This document shows positions 44,045-55,631 of a DNA stretch of 64,000 nucleotides, in pieces. A program made the translations under genes and the position numbers. The stretch comes from Mrakia gelida. Lineage: Eukaryota > Basidiomycota > Tremellomycetes > Cystofilobasidiales > Mrakiaceae. The notes below the pieces were generated by a model. It had not been told where the DNA came from, ran no database searches, and saw only the letters and a program-made list of their open reading frames with translations. How positions within the stretch are numbered: the stretch's first letter is position 1; the number at the start of each line of letters is the position of its first letter. The stretch is taken from positions 1,860,001-1,924,000 of the forward strand of contig BRON01000001.1 of the NCBI GenBank assembly GCA_024345305.1. The letters run 5' to 3'.

Positions 44045-46422
44045 TTACTGGTCGATGACTCCGTTGACGGCGTCCTTTCCCTGAGAATGCCGAAGAGAGA
44101 GACATAGGTCAGTTACTCGAGCGAAGAAAAAGGGAGGCGACGCGAAGGAGAGTCGAACGAACCTTGTCAGCCGCCGACTTGGTCTTCTTCTCCGCGACGT
44201 CAGCGCCCTCCTCGACCTTCTCCTTGGTGGTGTGGAGGATTCGAAGAGCTCCGTCCAGAACAGGTTGGAGAGTGGACTGTGACGAGAGAAGAAGACGAGA
44301 GGCGGTCAGGACGAGAGCAAGAGCGAGAGCGACGAGCGAGCGAAACGTCGAGGGCCAGGAGACGAAACGAACCTGGATGTAGACGACAACCTCCTTCGTC
44401 TTCTCGAGCGCGGGCTTCTCCTTGTTGAGGAGAACGGCGGAGAGATCGTTGTAGGCTTTGGTGAGGTTCTCCTTAGCGGCGGCGGGGAGAGACGATCCGT
44501 CCTTCTGCGAAAACGAAAGGGAAACGACGCGGCTCGTCAGCGACGTCTTGAACGAGAAGAGAGGCGAACGAAGACTGGGACGAACCTGGAGCTTGGCCAG
44601 CTCGTCGAGGAGAGCCTGCGAGAGAGCCTGGAGCTTGGCCTGAGCGTCTCCGGTGACGTCGTACACTTTTTGGACTCCTCCCGTGTAGGTCGCAGAGAGC
44701 TGCTGGCTGGAGGAGACGACGACGAAGGAGAGGGAAGGTTAGCTTCGGAGAACGAGAAGAGAGGCGAAAGAAGGTTCGAGAGACTCACTTGAGAGCGGAG
44801 ATGGAGTCTACGGCCTTCTGACTGGAGGGAGCGAAGATGAGTGCGCGAGAAGGTCAGCGGCGGCTCTCACGATCTCGATCTCGTGCTGAGACGATGAGCT
44901 GAAAAGCAAGAGAAGGAACTAACACGACGGCGTTGCCTTGAAGAGGAGCAATGCGCTGCGAAATCGATCAGAAACGGATACCGTGCAAAGGGATCAGCAT
45001 CTGCGAGGAGAAGAGAAACGCGACGGCTCACGATAGACTCGAAAGGCGAAACTAACGTTGTCGTAGACACCCTTGACGACTCCATAGACCTGATCCGCTG
45101 GCTTCTTAGCGTCGGCCTGAGGAAGGAAAGGAAAGAAGGAGAAGGAGCAGCGAGTCAGCGAGATATTGGGAGAGGAAAAGAAACGGCGAGCGAGAGGGAT
45201 GAGAGGGAACGCACGACGATCTGCTCAGTCTTGGTCTGGAAAGGGTAAGGGAAGGTCTTCTCGGCGTAGTCGAGTCTGTGGTGAAGCGAAGGGAAGGGTC
45301 AAAAAGAGGGAAGAAGGTTAGGTTTCGGAAGGAAAAAGAGCGCAGGAACGAGAGCAGAGAAGTGAAGGCGAAGTCGAAACGAACCCTTTGTTGGCGTATC
45401 CGTCGACTCCCTCGATCACAGGTCGTCCATATCTGCTTCGAAGAAGACGAGAAGGAAGAAGAGTCGGTCAGTCCCATATCGCGACGTCATGGAGAAGGCG
45501 GGTTCGAACGGAAAGGGGATCCAGTGGGGAGTCGAGCGCGAGGGAGAGAGAGACGAGATTCTCACCCCAAGACGGGCTCAGCCAACGAGTAACCGCTCTT
45601 GACGATGCCCTCGGCGAGGTTGTAGGCCTTGGTGGTGATGTTTGTAGAGTTGGCGATAGCGTGAAGCTGGTTGATACCGTCGTTCTGTGAAAGAGAAGGG
45701 GAGAAGGAACGGAGGTCAGCGAAAGAGTGCCCGCGGTCTAGGGTCCTCCCCCCCTGTTCCTTCCCTTCCCGTCCCTTTCTTTTCGCTCCTCGAAGAGAGA
45801 TAGGAGGCAGCCTTTCAGCCTCTCCTTCTCGTGCATCAGAGGATGAGCATGTGTCCTCCAAGCAGGAGGATGAGAAAAAGGAGCTAGAAGAACGAGACGA
45901 GTTGAGGGAGACTGCCGACGCCACCGGCTCTCGACCCCCAGAAGCTCATCATCGCTCCCCCTTCTCCTCCCCGTCCCCGTCCCATCCATCCAACAAGAGA
46001 AGTAGAGGAAGGTGAGACTCACGACGACGGGGATGCTGGCCTGAGGAGGAGAAGGTGCGGGCCGAGGGAGGGAGGGAAGGGTCCGAGTTTGGAAGGAAAA
46101 GGACGAGCGAGATGGGGCGAGAAGGAGCGCAGATAAGAGAGAGGCAGTTGAGAGAGTTCAATTGAAGCGAGAGAGAGAGCGAGAGCATCCACGAGAAAGG
46201 GAGAGCATGGAAGAGAAGAGGAGGAGGAGGAGGGTGTCAGTTGTATGCACGAGGAAGGAAGAAGCGACCGGGTGGGCGAAGGGTTGGGGCGAGTGGCGAG
46301 AGAGAAGGAAAGGAAGGTCTGGAGGAGAGAGAGAGAAGGTCGACACTCACCACTCGTCCTACACTCGTCAACGTAGGGACGCCATTCGGAGGAGAAGAGC
46401 CGTTCGTAGTAGGAGTAGTCAT
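44045..46422 (-). CDS. LDP1: Lipid droplet structural protein, Ldp1/perilipin-like
   Basis: This coats and stabilises lipid droplets in oleaginous red yeasts. Spliced exons give MTTPTTNGSSPPNGVPTLTS, VGRV|ASIPVV, NDGINQLHAIANSTNITTKA, YNLAEGIVKSGYSLAEPVLG, RYGRPVIEGVDGYANKG, LDYAEKTFPYPFQTKTEQIV, ADAKKPADQVYGVVKGVYDN, RIAPLQGNAVV, QKAVDSISALN, QQLSATYTGGVQKVYDVTGD, then long amphipathic helices to GKDAVNGVIDQ. The VGRVASIP / SLAEPVL / YANKGLD / FPYPF layout matches Ldp1 of Rhodotorula toruloides. No membrane span is seen; targeting is probably by amphipathic helices. Exons are tiny: 18 nt (46040-46023), then 32 and 33 nt. It diverges from the GST-like gene. Confidence 0.88.
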
Positions 46423-47265
46423 CGTTGGGGAAGAAGGAAGGAAGGAAGGAAGGGAGAAGGGCTTGGGAGGACGGGTGGGTGTTGAGAGGGAAGAGAAGGA
46501 CTCGAGTGGGGAAGGGGGGAGTGCGAAAGCACATGCTTCGTGCGGGAAGGGAAAAATTCCAATCTGGACAAGAGCGTGCTTGTTCATTGGGATCCGGTTC
46601 GCACGAGCTTTCCTTAGAAGAAAGGAAGTTTTTTCCTTGTGCCAGGATGCAAATTTGGCCGAAACCAAACACGCTCGAAGAAACGAAAGAGAGCACGTTT
46701 CGGGGGTCGGCTCTCCTTCCTCCTGTTCCCCCTTCCGTCCTGTACAATTTTTCACCCTGAGTAGCTCATTTCGCGAGCTGCACACACATGCTTCTGGCAT
46801 CCTCTTTCTTGGCGCTCGTTTCTCGTCTGAGAAGTCGTGATTGAGCGTCGACTCGACGCGTTCTCGACGTCCTGCGGCTGGACAAGGCAGAAGAAAACAA
46901 CAACGATCGCACATCAGAATCCTATTTTGATTCGCGGAGAATAGAAGCGCAGGTCTTCACTAGTCTCGATCGGTATCTGTGACGATGCGTGGATAAAAAC
47001 TGCGAGGAAGGGAGAGCCCGAGAAACAGAAGATCGTCAAGTGGTTTTAGCCCTCGACGCGTCGTCGAAACGCACCTCATCTCTCGCCCCGCCTTTCAGCC
47101 AGCTTCTCGCCTTCACTTTTGTAGCTGCTCTGCTCGAGATGCTGAAAATTTATCCAACGCTGAAGTCCCGACCCTGTCTTTTTGCTCCCGTCGTGTCAGC
47201 CGTCACTCGAGTAAGTCGAGTTCGCTCCACCTCCTCTTCTTCCCCTCAACCACAACAAGCTCCTC
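46423..47265. promoter_or_regulatory. Shared divergent promoter region
   Basis: These 843 bp separate the start codons of the lipid-droplet gene (-) and the GST-like gene (+). GA-rich purine tracts lie next to the former (46425-46500) and one exact CGACGCGTCG at 47054-47063 near the latter. Open frames here (e.g. 46989-47684) lack support. Confidence 0.45.
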
Positions 47266-49390
47266 ATGTCGACTGCACTCACTCAATCCTCTCACGCTGT
47301 TCCTCACAAGGCTACTCTTTACTGGTGAGCTCGTCCTCATATGGAGACCGCAGCCTGCTGCGAATCCACTCGCTTTCGACTCTCGCACGAGCTTCCTCCG
47401 ACTCGACTTCGTTTCGCTCTCAATCACATTTTCTCATCCCGACCTTTTTCCTCGTTCTCGTTCTTTCCAGGAATCCGACGTCAGCATGGTCTACGGTCCG
47501 GAAGTTGGCCCTCTACGAGATGAACTACAATCCTGAGGACGTCGCTTTGAAGACTGTCGATATCTGTGCGCGCGAGCTCACTCGTTCCCTCTCTCCCCGA
47601 TCTCTCGCTGACTCCAAATCTGCTTCTCCTCTCAATAGCCAAAGGCGACAACTTCTCTCCAGACTATCGACGAATCAACCATAACGGTTCGTTCGTCATC
47701 CTTGCCAGCAAAACTCTTCGCGTCGCTCACCTTCCTGAGTCCCTCGCTTTCGCAGGAACGATCCCAACCCTCGTCGTCCCCATCCTCGACCCTCACTCCT
47801 CCCCCAAAGCTGAAACGGAGTACAGGTCCTTCAACGATACCCTCTCCATCCTCGCCTACCTCGATTCAGCTCGTCCAACCCTCTTCCCTCCCTCGACTTC
47901 GAACTCAAGTTTCACGCCTCCGCCCTCCCCTCCTCGCAAACTCTCCCCAGCAACGATGGAAGGCCAAACTCGCTCGGACAGCTTGATCCTAGCCGTTCAT
48001 CTACCGAACGCGGATCCCAACTTTCTGCTCGTATCGGCGAGGACTGCTCATGAGCTGGTGCAGAAGGAGGCGGGTGGGTGGACTCGCTCACCAGAGAGTC
48101 GAAAGGAGGTTTCCGGACGAACAAACAACGCTGACATTCGCTCGCTCTGCGTTTGTGCTCTTGTGGAACAGGCTTCCCTGGACAGTGGCTCAAGAGGAGG
48201 AGGGAGGCGCTGTTGAGGTATCTAGACGAGGAGGAGGAGGGGAAAGAGGCGAGGGGGCTTTTGGAGAGGAGTGAGTCGACTCGACGCAAGTTCGTTCTCT
48301 CTCTCTCTCTCGCTCTCTTCTCGCTCATCCATCCCTCGTACTTCCTCGCACCTCGGACCTCTTTTGTACCCAGAACTTGAAGCCAACGAATCCATCTACC
48401 AGATCTACTACAGCTCTTCTCAAACGGACGCGACCGAAGAACGACGCCGTCTCTTCTTCTCCACCTCGCTCGAGGCGTGGTCTGTAGGAGTGCCAGGAGT
48501 TCTTCAGACGCTCGAGGAGGAGATAGTGGGTCCTTTTGCACTGGGGGAGGATGTGGTGAGTGACTCCGTCTTTCGATTGGCCTGGCTCCTTGTGTGTTGA
48601 TCGTTCGACGCGTCGACTGGCCACCGTCGTGCTGACCTTCTCCGCGCTTCCCTTTTCTTCCCGTTCTTGTTCCCAGTCTCTCGCAGACCTTCACATCATC
48701 GCTTGGCTAGCTCGTCTTGTGTATGTCCACTTCTCCTCCTCCTAAAACCTCTCCCTTCGCTCACTGACCGCGTCTGACTTCTTTGTCTTTGCGCCTCTCG
48801 TTCGCTTCAGCTTTCTCTCGCAAGGAGGACCCGATCTCGGCGGCCTCTCTTCTCTAGAGCGACAGATCCACGGTCCTGGCTCAAGCGGAGTTGTTCCGTC
48901 GTTGGAAGGGTTCAGGATCGGTCGAAAGGTTCGGAAGTTTTGGGAGGAGTGGTCGAGGAGGGTCAGTTTTCGTCGAGTGTGGGTCTCGCTTGCTTCAAAT
49001 CTCTTCGGCATCTCTCGACCTGACATGACCTCGTCTTTCTCATTCGCTCTCAAGCAGATACGTCTCAGATTTGAGTTGACGGGGGGAGAAGAGCTGGAGG
49101 GAGGGCGACATCGACGACGCATCGACTCGGAGTCGAATCGCAACGGATCTTTCTCTCGCTTGTTTCGCGTCAAGTTACGATACGATATGCATCTGGCTGC
49201 TTGCATCAGTCAACGAGCAGGCTTTCTTCGCTGCGAAAGACGCGTGAAGACGATCTGCGTCGTCTTAGAAAGTCGTGCGAGGGCGAGCCGCGAGTCGAAA
49301 CGAGCTCGACCCTTCTTTTCCCCTTCGACTCACTCGACCTCTGCCAACCCGCTGAACCAGCTTCTTCGCCTCTCTTCTACACATGTCTGA
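47266..49390 (+). CDS. Glutathione S-transferase-like protein
   Basis: Exon 1 encodes MSTALTQSSHAVPHKATLYW with the Trp codon split by the first intron. The thioredoxin-fold half continues NPTSAWSTVRKLALYEMNYN, PEDVALKTVDISKGDNFSPD, YRRINHNGTIPTLVVP, with a cis-Pro at TIPTLV as in GSTs. The all-helical half includes ANESIYQIYYSSSQTDATEE, SLEAWSVGVPGVLQTLEEEI and FALGEDVSLADLHIIAWLAR, where SLAD is the N-capping box position. It then has GRKVRKFWEEWSRR. After a GTCAGT intron the frame stays open to TGA at 49388, but the last ~110 codons are unusually Arg/Ser-rich and the true end may be earlier. The INHN|GTIP junction uses a GTTCGT donor. Catalytic residue and substrate cannot be assigned. Confidence 0.75.
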
Positions 49391-49728
49391 CGACCTGTGA
49401 GTATGCTCGACCCATCTCTCCAAGCTCACGCTCCTTCGTCTTTCACTTCCAAAGAACCGACGCCGAGCGGCGAGCTCAACCTTTCCCTCCCTTCCTTTGC
49501 GTCTTCAGCCTCTCCTTTCGCCTCTTCCTAGCTCCACTCCCAAACCACTCTCTACTCCTCTGCAAGGCCCTACATTCTCTTCCATGAACAACCTTCAGTC
49601 TCGGACCTCGAGCTCCCCCTCTCCTCAGCAGGTGCCTGGCCGATTCCTCCAATTCACACCTCCCGCCCTCCTTCCTTACCTCTTTCCTACCCAACCACGA
49701 CCGTCCCTCGACCCTGAGAAGAACGAAC
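49391..49728. other. Short intergenic region
   Basis: This is pyrimidine- and C-rich, fitting promoter and leader of the next gene. Another ATG at 49586 opens a frame through the region but yields low-complexity sequence out of frame with the membrane protein. Confidence 0.4.
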
Positions 49729-51201
49729 ATGTCCTTCTCCGCCAACCTTCGAACCCTCCTTCACCGCCTCCTCGCCACCACCGCTCTCTCCGCCCTCCTG
49801 TACGCAACAACCAAACCGCTTGGCAGCAGCTTGCGCGAGAGCTCGGAGGAACAGAGCTTTCGAGGTCAAGTCGTCGTCCTCGCTTCCACCACTATCGGAG
49901 CCCTCTTTGCGCTGAGAGCTGGGGATATCCTGGATTCGGGTGAGGAGGTGGTAGAGCATGAAGTTCTGAGGCGAGGGATGTATTGCCTAGAGGTTGGGAT
50001 CGGTTTGAACGGCGTCATCTTCTGGGGAGGTGAGCTTCGTTCTTCCTCTCCTCTTCTCGGAGTGCTAGAGATGTACTGAGGCTGACTATCACCTCCCTCG
50101 ACGTCTTTCCCTCAACCCCCTGGCGCTTTTCTTCCTCAGCGATGCTGTTCCTCGCCCCTCCCGTCTCGAAACCTTCGCCGCCTCTCCTCTTCATCTGTTC
50201 GACCATGGCCGTTCTCTTCCTCGCGACCCTCCTCCTCCAAATCGTCCTCCCAAATCCAACTCGAAGGATTGAGAACTTAAAACTCCCCGGAGTCAAGGAG
50301 GAGGGGAAGTCGTCGTCGTCGCTCCCCCTCTTCGATTTGGACCAAACGAGAACGATCGTGTCCGTTGTCGTCGTCGAAGAGGAGCCGAAGGAAACCGTTG
50401 CAGATATCCTCTCTCTCAGCCTCCTCGTCGGCTGGAGCTTCCTATGCCTTGTAATCTCGCTCGCCATGACCTTCGTCTACCGGATGGGTGAGCTCTCGTC
50501 TCGTCTTTCCATCTCTCGAGTTGACTTCTCTCGCTGACCCTCCGTGCCCCATCCTCCTCACTGCTCTCCACCTTCAGATTCGTCCGCCAGCCTCTTCATC
50601 ATCCCGTCGGCTCTTACCCTTCCCTGCATGTTCTTCCCAAGGTGGCCAACGCTTCACATCTCCCTCACTCTTCCATCGATCCGCCGGCGCATCTTCGACG
50701 CGTCGCGCTGCTCGTTCACTGACTCCTTCGCCATCCCTCCCCTTTTGACCTCGGAAACAGATATCCCCATCGATCCCAACTCATCCTCGTCACCTCCGTC
50801 GTCCTCATCCTCCAATTCTACGCAAGAGCGTCCTACTGCTTCGCCCACGTCTCGAAGATTCAGCCCGTCTGCGCCATCTTCACGCTCGAGAACCTTTCTC
50901 TTGGGATCACCTGTGATTCTCCCTTTCAAACCATCACTCTCTCAAGATGCACGCTGACGCTTTCTCCCTCTCTGCTCCTCTCGCAGCATCCCCCAAACCA
51001 ATCGAATGCGAGCTCGCTCGAATGCTCAACATCATCTCTCTCCTCACCTCGGGAAGTCTCGTTGCGAGGCTGACGGCCCTTCACTTGACACCGATGAAAG
51101 AACCGGCGACGGCCCGCGTTGGAGGAGACGAAGTAAGGAGCGCTCGACGCGTCGCGATTGACTCTCGTTTTGTTCGTCTACAGTATTATCGCGTAGTCTA
51201 G
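49729..51201 (+). CDS. Unrecognised polytopic membrane protein
   Basis: Five or more exons join in one frame. Hydrophobic spans in order: LLATTALSALLYATT, VVVLASTTIGALFAL, YCLEVGIGLNGVIFWGAMLF, PLLFICSTMAVLFLATLLLQ, LSLLVGWSFLCLVISLAMTF, SLFIIPSALTLPCMFFP and LILVTSVVLILQFYARASYC. Between spans 4 and 5 is a charged loop (RRIENLKLPGVKEEGKSSSS...RTIVSVVVVEEEPKETVAD). The third junction uses a GTGGCC donor (PR|YPHRSQ), supported by a CTGAC branch and CAG acceptor. The C-terminal part reads IECELARMLNIISLLTSGSL and the last exon is 18 nt (YYRVV, TAG at 51199). Chosen start: ATG at 49729 gives a basic N-terminus before span 1. No family recognised. Confidence 0.65.
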
Positions 51202-51980
51202 CACTTATTTCGGTTCTCTGCTGTACACTTTTCACTAGAAAGACTGAGTCACTCCGCGTACAATCATGACAGCGTCCCGCAGAGCTTCCTCGAGAAAGAA
51301 GCCAGGGCGAGAAGTCGTTGAAGGTCAACTCGAGCTCGCGCACTCTCCTTCGCCGCCTCCTTCCCTTCACCAAAAATGCTTCTCGCTCGAGTCGTCTCTG
51401 AACTACATAGATGCTGAGAAGAACGTCAGCTTCCGATTCGCCTCGTCGAGATCGGAATATTTTCCCTGTGTTGATAATTAAAGAGAGCGACGGCGCCGTC
51501 GCTCTCTTTCGCCCCTCCCCGATCGTCGAGCTCATCCCTTTCTTCCTCGTCCCTTGGCGAGCTTGAAGATGGTCCCTGCCTCCTCCTCAGATCTTTTTCG
51601 CAGAGATGGATTTGAGAGGCGATGCAAGATCTGGATTGAGAGAGAGTCGTGAAAACGAAGCAAAACTTGTTGGTGACAAACCTTTCAAAGTCAGGGGCGA
51701 GCTCTGTGACCTCGCCTTGGCTGCTTCCTTCCTTCCTTTCACTCAAACCCACCACCTCCTCGACCCTCCTCCTCTTTCTCTCTCTCAACCTACACCGTCT
51801 CCCTCTCCTTCTTCTACCCTACTCGATCCGGAAGGATATACGAACAGCCTTGGCTCGCCCTTCCCTTCTCTCTCGCAACAAACACACGCCCCCTTCTTCT
51901 TCCGAGTCGGCTCTCTCCCTCCAGCCATGCTCCCTTCCTTCCTTCTCCCTTCAACCACCACAACCTCCTCTCGCAGAGTC
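51202..51980. promoter_or_regulatory. Glyoxal oxidase promoter region with a 30-bp palindrome
   Basis: This lies between the membrane protein and the oxidase (both +). It contains the perfect palindrome at 51480-51509 and a long pyrimidine-rich tract from 51700 to 51930. No supported exon. Confidence 0.5.
51480..51509. repeat. Perfect 30-bp palindrome without loop
   Basis: AAAGAGAGCGACGGC (51480-51494) is immediately followed by its exact reverse complement (51495-51509), centred on GGCGCC. Symmetry ends at both borders. It lies about 280 bp past the membrane-protein stop and 470 bp before the oxidase start. Confidence 0.9.
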
Positions 51981-54900
51981 ATGACACCCACGACTGCCCT
52001 CCTGCTCCTCGTAGCCTCCTCGGCCTCTACTCTCGTGCAAGCTCAGAGTAAGGGCAAGGCAGGGACGTTCGAGATCCTCGGTTCGAGTGGAGTATCCGCT
52101 CAACAGGTCAGTCCAACCATCCTCTCTCCCTCTCCCTCTCTTCCCTCTCTTTCTCCAAGCGGAAGCACGAAGGATATTCGCTCGAGTGAGCTCGAGATGG
52201 AGCTATCTGTCTCCATCCTGCCCAGAGTCTTGGGGCACGCGAGGAGGGAGTCCCCTTCTCTCCCCTCGAACCGACCACAGACCTCCTCCTTCCTCTCCCC
52301 GTCCCTCCCCTCGTTTCTTCCTTCGTCTTCTGAACTTTTCGCTCGACTTCCTTTGATCTCTTCAGCTCTTTCTCGGTGCGCTCAACAAGGTCTACATCGT
52401 CGACAAGACCGAGAACAATCCCATGAGGGTGACAGGAGCAGGAGGAGAACATGGTCAGTTTCAGCTCAGCTCGCATGCTCTCTTCGTCGCCGTCCGTCCC
52501 CTCCGGCCAATCAAGACTGACTTATTGCCTTTCTCGCTCTTGCTCGTGCTTCTGGTGGGACGCTCTAGCTGCCTGGGCCTCGGAGTACTCGCTGGTTACG
52601 AATCAACCGAGGGCTATGGTTCGTTCTTCTTTCCTTCCTTCTCCGAGCTCAACTCCCTTTCAGCCCTCGCTCTCGCCTTCGCCTCCTGCCCTCTTCGCTC
52701 GCTGACTTCTCCCTCGCCACCTCTCATTTGCAGGACGTCGTTACCAACTCGTTCTGTGCTGGAGGAACCGTGCTCGCCGATGGAACTTGGATCAACGGTT
52801 CGTCTCAGCCCTCGGAAGAAGAAAAAGAGACACGGTCGAACGCCTCGAAACCGTCGCTGACCTACTCTCCTTCCGCTTTTTCAATCATCTCGGTATCGCA
52901 AAAATCTAGTCGGAGGGAACCAAGGAGTTACCTGGGGAGGTCTTACTGCTCCCAGTCAAACGGGAGGAGCTCCCTACGACGATCTAGGTACGTTACCTCT
53001 TTCTCGTTTCATTCCGGTCTCGTTTGCCGAGTCCGTTGAAAGGGACGACGAAGCTGATCCTTCCATTTTTTCTTCTTGGTTTAGACGGTGGGAAGGCTGT
53101 TCGGTGAGTCGTCTAGCAAATGAAGAGAAGAGACAAGAGCTCAAGCAAAAGAACGTCGAATCGCTGATCGGTTTTTCGACGCGTTTCGTTCCCTCCAGTT
53201 TCCTCACTCCTTGCAACGACAACGACAACTGTGAATGGGAGGACGATCCAACTCGATACATGAGCACGAGGAGATGGTACCCAACCTTAGAAACTCTAGA
53301 AGACGGGAGCGCGATCATCGTGGGTTCTCAGACCTCGCCCTCCTCCCTCGCGAACGAAGCGTCGACCCTCCAGCCTCCCCTTGGCGACGCTCCTCTTCGC
53401 TGACTCTCTTCCCTTTCCTTCTCTCCCACTCCTCAACAGATTGGCGGCTGTTCATTTGGTGGTTTCGTGAATGATGCAGGTCAAAACAATCCTACCTACG
53501 AGTGAGTCCTCGCGTCTTTCTTCTCTCTTCGCGCACGGACGAGATGTCTGACTCTTCCTCGTCCTTTTTCAGATACTACCCCTCGAGGGGAGCTCCCGTC
53601 ACGCTCGGACTTCTTACGACTTCCCTTCCTGCGAACCTGTACAGCTTGACTTGGCTTCTCCCAAGTGGTGAACTCCTTTTCTCCTGGTCGATCAAGCGCC
53701 GCGAAGTCAAACTCGACGCGTCGGTTCGCTGACCTCTTGCTTCCTCTCACCTCGCTCGTCCAGGTGTTCTCTTCATCCAAACCAACTGGGCCACGGCTAT
53801 CCTGGACTACAAGAACAACGAGCAGTGTGATTGACTTCTCTCGTTCAAACCCTCTCGACCGCCGACTCTGACTTCCACTTCTCTCTCGTTTGTTTCGTTT
53901 TTCCAGACGACCTTCCCGACGTCCCTCTCGCCGTTCGAACCTACCCTGCTTCAGCTGCGACGGCCATGCTTCCTCTTACTCCCGCCAACAACTGGCAGCC
54001 TACGATGCTCTTCTGTGGTGGTCGTGAGTTCGAACTGAGATCGATTCGAGTTTCAGAGCGAGCGAAAACTGACCGTCGTTCTCATTCTCCTCCTCCTCTC
54101 CCTCCCCAGAAAACCTTCGATCCGATCAGTGGACCACGAACTGGAACATCGCTGCGTGAGTTTGATGTCTCGCTTGAGCTGTATTTTCGATCCTCGAGGC
54201 TTCGGGCTGAACCTTGCGCGTTCTTTTCGTCCCCAGCTACCCCGCCGACGCGAGTTGCGTCAAGATGACTCCCGATCAGGCCAACCCTACGTGGGAGGAG
54301 GACGACAACATGGGAGGAGGAGGCCGAACGCTCGGACAGTTCGTCATTCTTCCCGACGGTCGACTCTGGATGGGAAACGGAGCCGCCCTCGGTACTGCTG
54401 GTTACGGAAACGAGTCTTGTTCGTCCTTCGTCTCTGCTCCTCTCTCTTCCTTCTCGACAACGAGCTGACCTTCTTCTGTCGCGAATCTCTGCAGGGGCGG
54501 TCGGACGATCCTACGCCGACCAACCTCTGCACGACTCGTACTACTTCGATCCCCTCGCTGCTTCTGGGAAGCGATGGACGGCGGCTGGAGAGAGCACGGT
54601 CGACAGGCTCTACCACTCCGTTGCTACTCTTCTTCCCGATGGGAGTGTGCTCGTATCTGGAAGCAACCCTAATCCTGATTGTGAGTCGAACCTCTCTTCT
54701 CTCTTTCCTCGTTCTCGTCGGAGGTTCTCGCGACGAAGACTCAGACGACGCGTCGCTGACTCCGTTTCGCCTCGTCCTTCTCCCTCTTTCATTCAGACGT
54801 CGACCGAAGCATCGATCCTACCATCACCTACGTCACCGAATACAGGGTCGAGAAGGTTCGTTCCCCACTCGTCCTGCTTCTCGATTCCTCTCTCCTCGAT

Positions 54901-55631
54901 CTCGAACTGACCTTCGTCCACCTTTCGTCTCGTTCCTCAAGTTCTACCCCTCCTACTACGATGCCGTCCGACCTGAACCCGTGGGCATGCCTTCTGTCCT
55001 CGGATACGGAGGAGCCTACTTCAACGTCTCGCTTCCCTCAACAGCCTTCGCTTCCTCGTCCGACGTCTCGAAAACTACGTTCGTCGTTTCGAGGACCGGA
55101 TTCTCGACTCACGGCATGAACAGTGAGTTTCCTCTCTCCTCTCTTTTTCCCGCTTCTTTCGTCTCATAAACTCAAGCTGACACCTTCCTCTCATCTCTGC
55201 TTCGTTTCCCTTCAGTGGGAATGCGACACCTCCAACTCGACCACACGTACACCCAAGCCGAAGATGGATCAGCGACCTTCCACATCTCGCAGATCCCACC
55301 CAACGCAGCCATCTACCCTCCCGGTCCAGCCCTCTTCTTCTGCGTCGTCAACGGAGTACCCTCTCAAGCGACGTGGATCATGGTCGGGTCGGGGAAGATC
55401 GAGACTCAGAAGGTCAACACTCCCGCCTCCCTCCCTGCCAACTTCATCGCTGTCTCGCCAACAGCGGAGGCCACCACCGCCTCGCCCCAGGAGACGGGAG
55501 AAGCGTTGACCTCGCCTGGATCTGCTGGAGGAGGAAGCACTCAGTCGGGAGCGGGAAGGAGGATGGGAGGAGGATGGGTCGCGTCGTCGATCTTCGTGTT
55601 GGGAGCGACGGCGGCTCTCTTCGCGCTGTGA
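51981..55631 (+). CDS. Glyoxal-oxidase-type copper radical oxidase, GPI-anchored
   Basis: This oxidises aldehydes (or related alcohols) with O2, releasing H2O2 outside the cell (AA5 family). ATG at 51981 gives a standard signal peptide (MTPTTALLLLVASSASTLVQ|AQ); an in-frame ATG at 51927 adds a Ser/Thr-rich stretch. The cofactor residues are visible: Cys in TNSFCAGGTVL and Tyr in STRRWYPTLETL (Cys-Tyr crosslink pair), Tyr-His in VDRLYHSVATLLPDGSV, and His in GFSTHGMNMGMR. Kelch-like blocks include GSAIIIGGCSFGGF, GQFVILPDGRLWMGNGAALG and LVSGSNPNPDY. The C-terminus is a Ser/Gly-rich linker plus hydrophobic tail (WVASSIFVLGATAALFAL), a GPI signal. Exons are small, one of 19 nt (DGGKAVR region). 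Convergent with the beta-galactosidase. Confidence 0.93.

Noticed and set aside
46019..46747. 242-codon minus frame around the first intron of the lipid-droplet gene
   Set aside because: It runs through the 18-nt exon in another frame and the promoter; no conserved segment.
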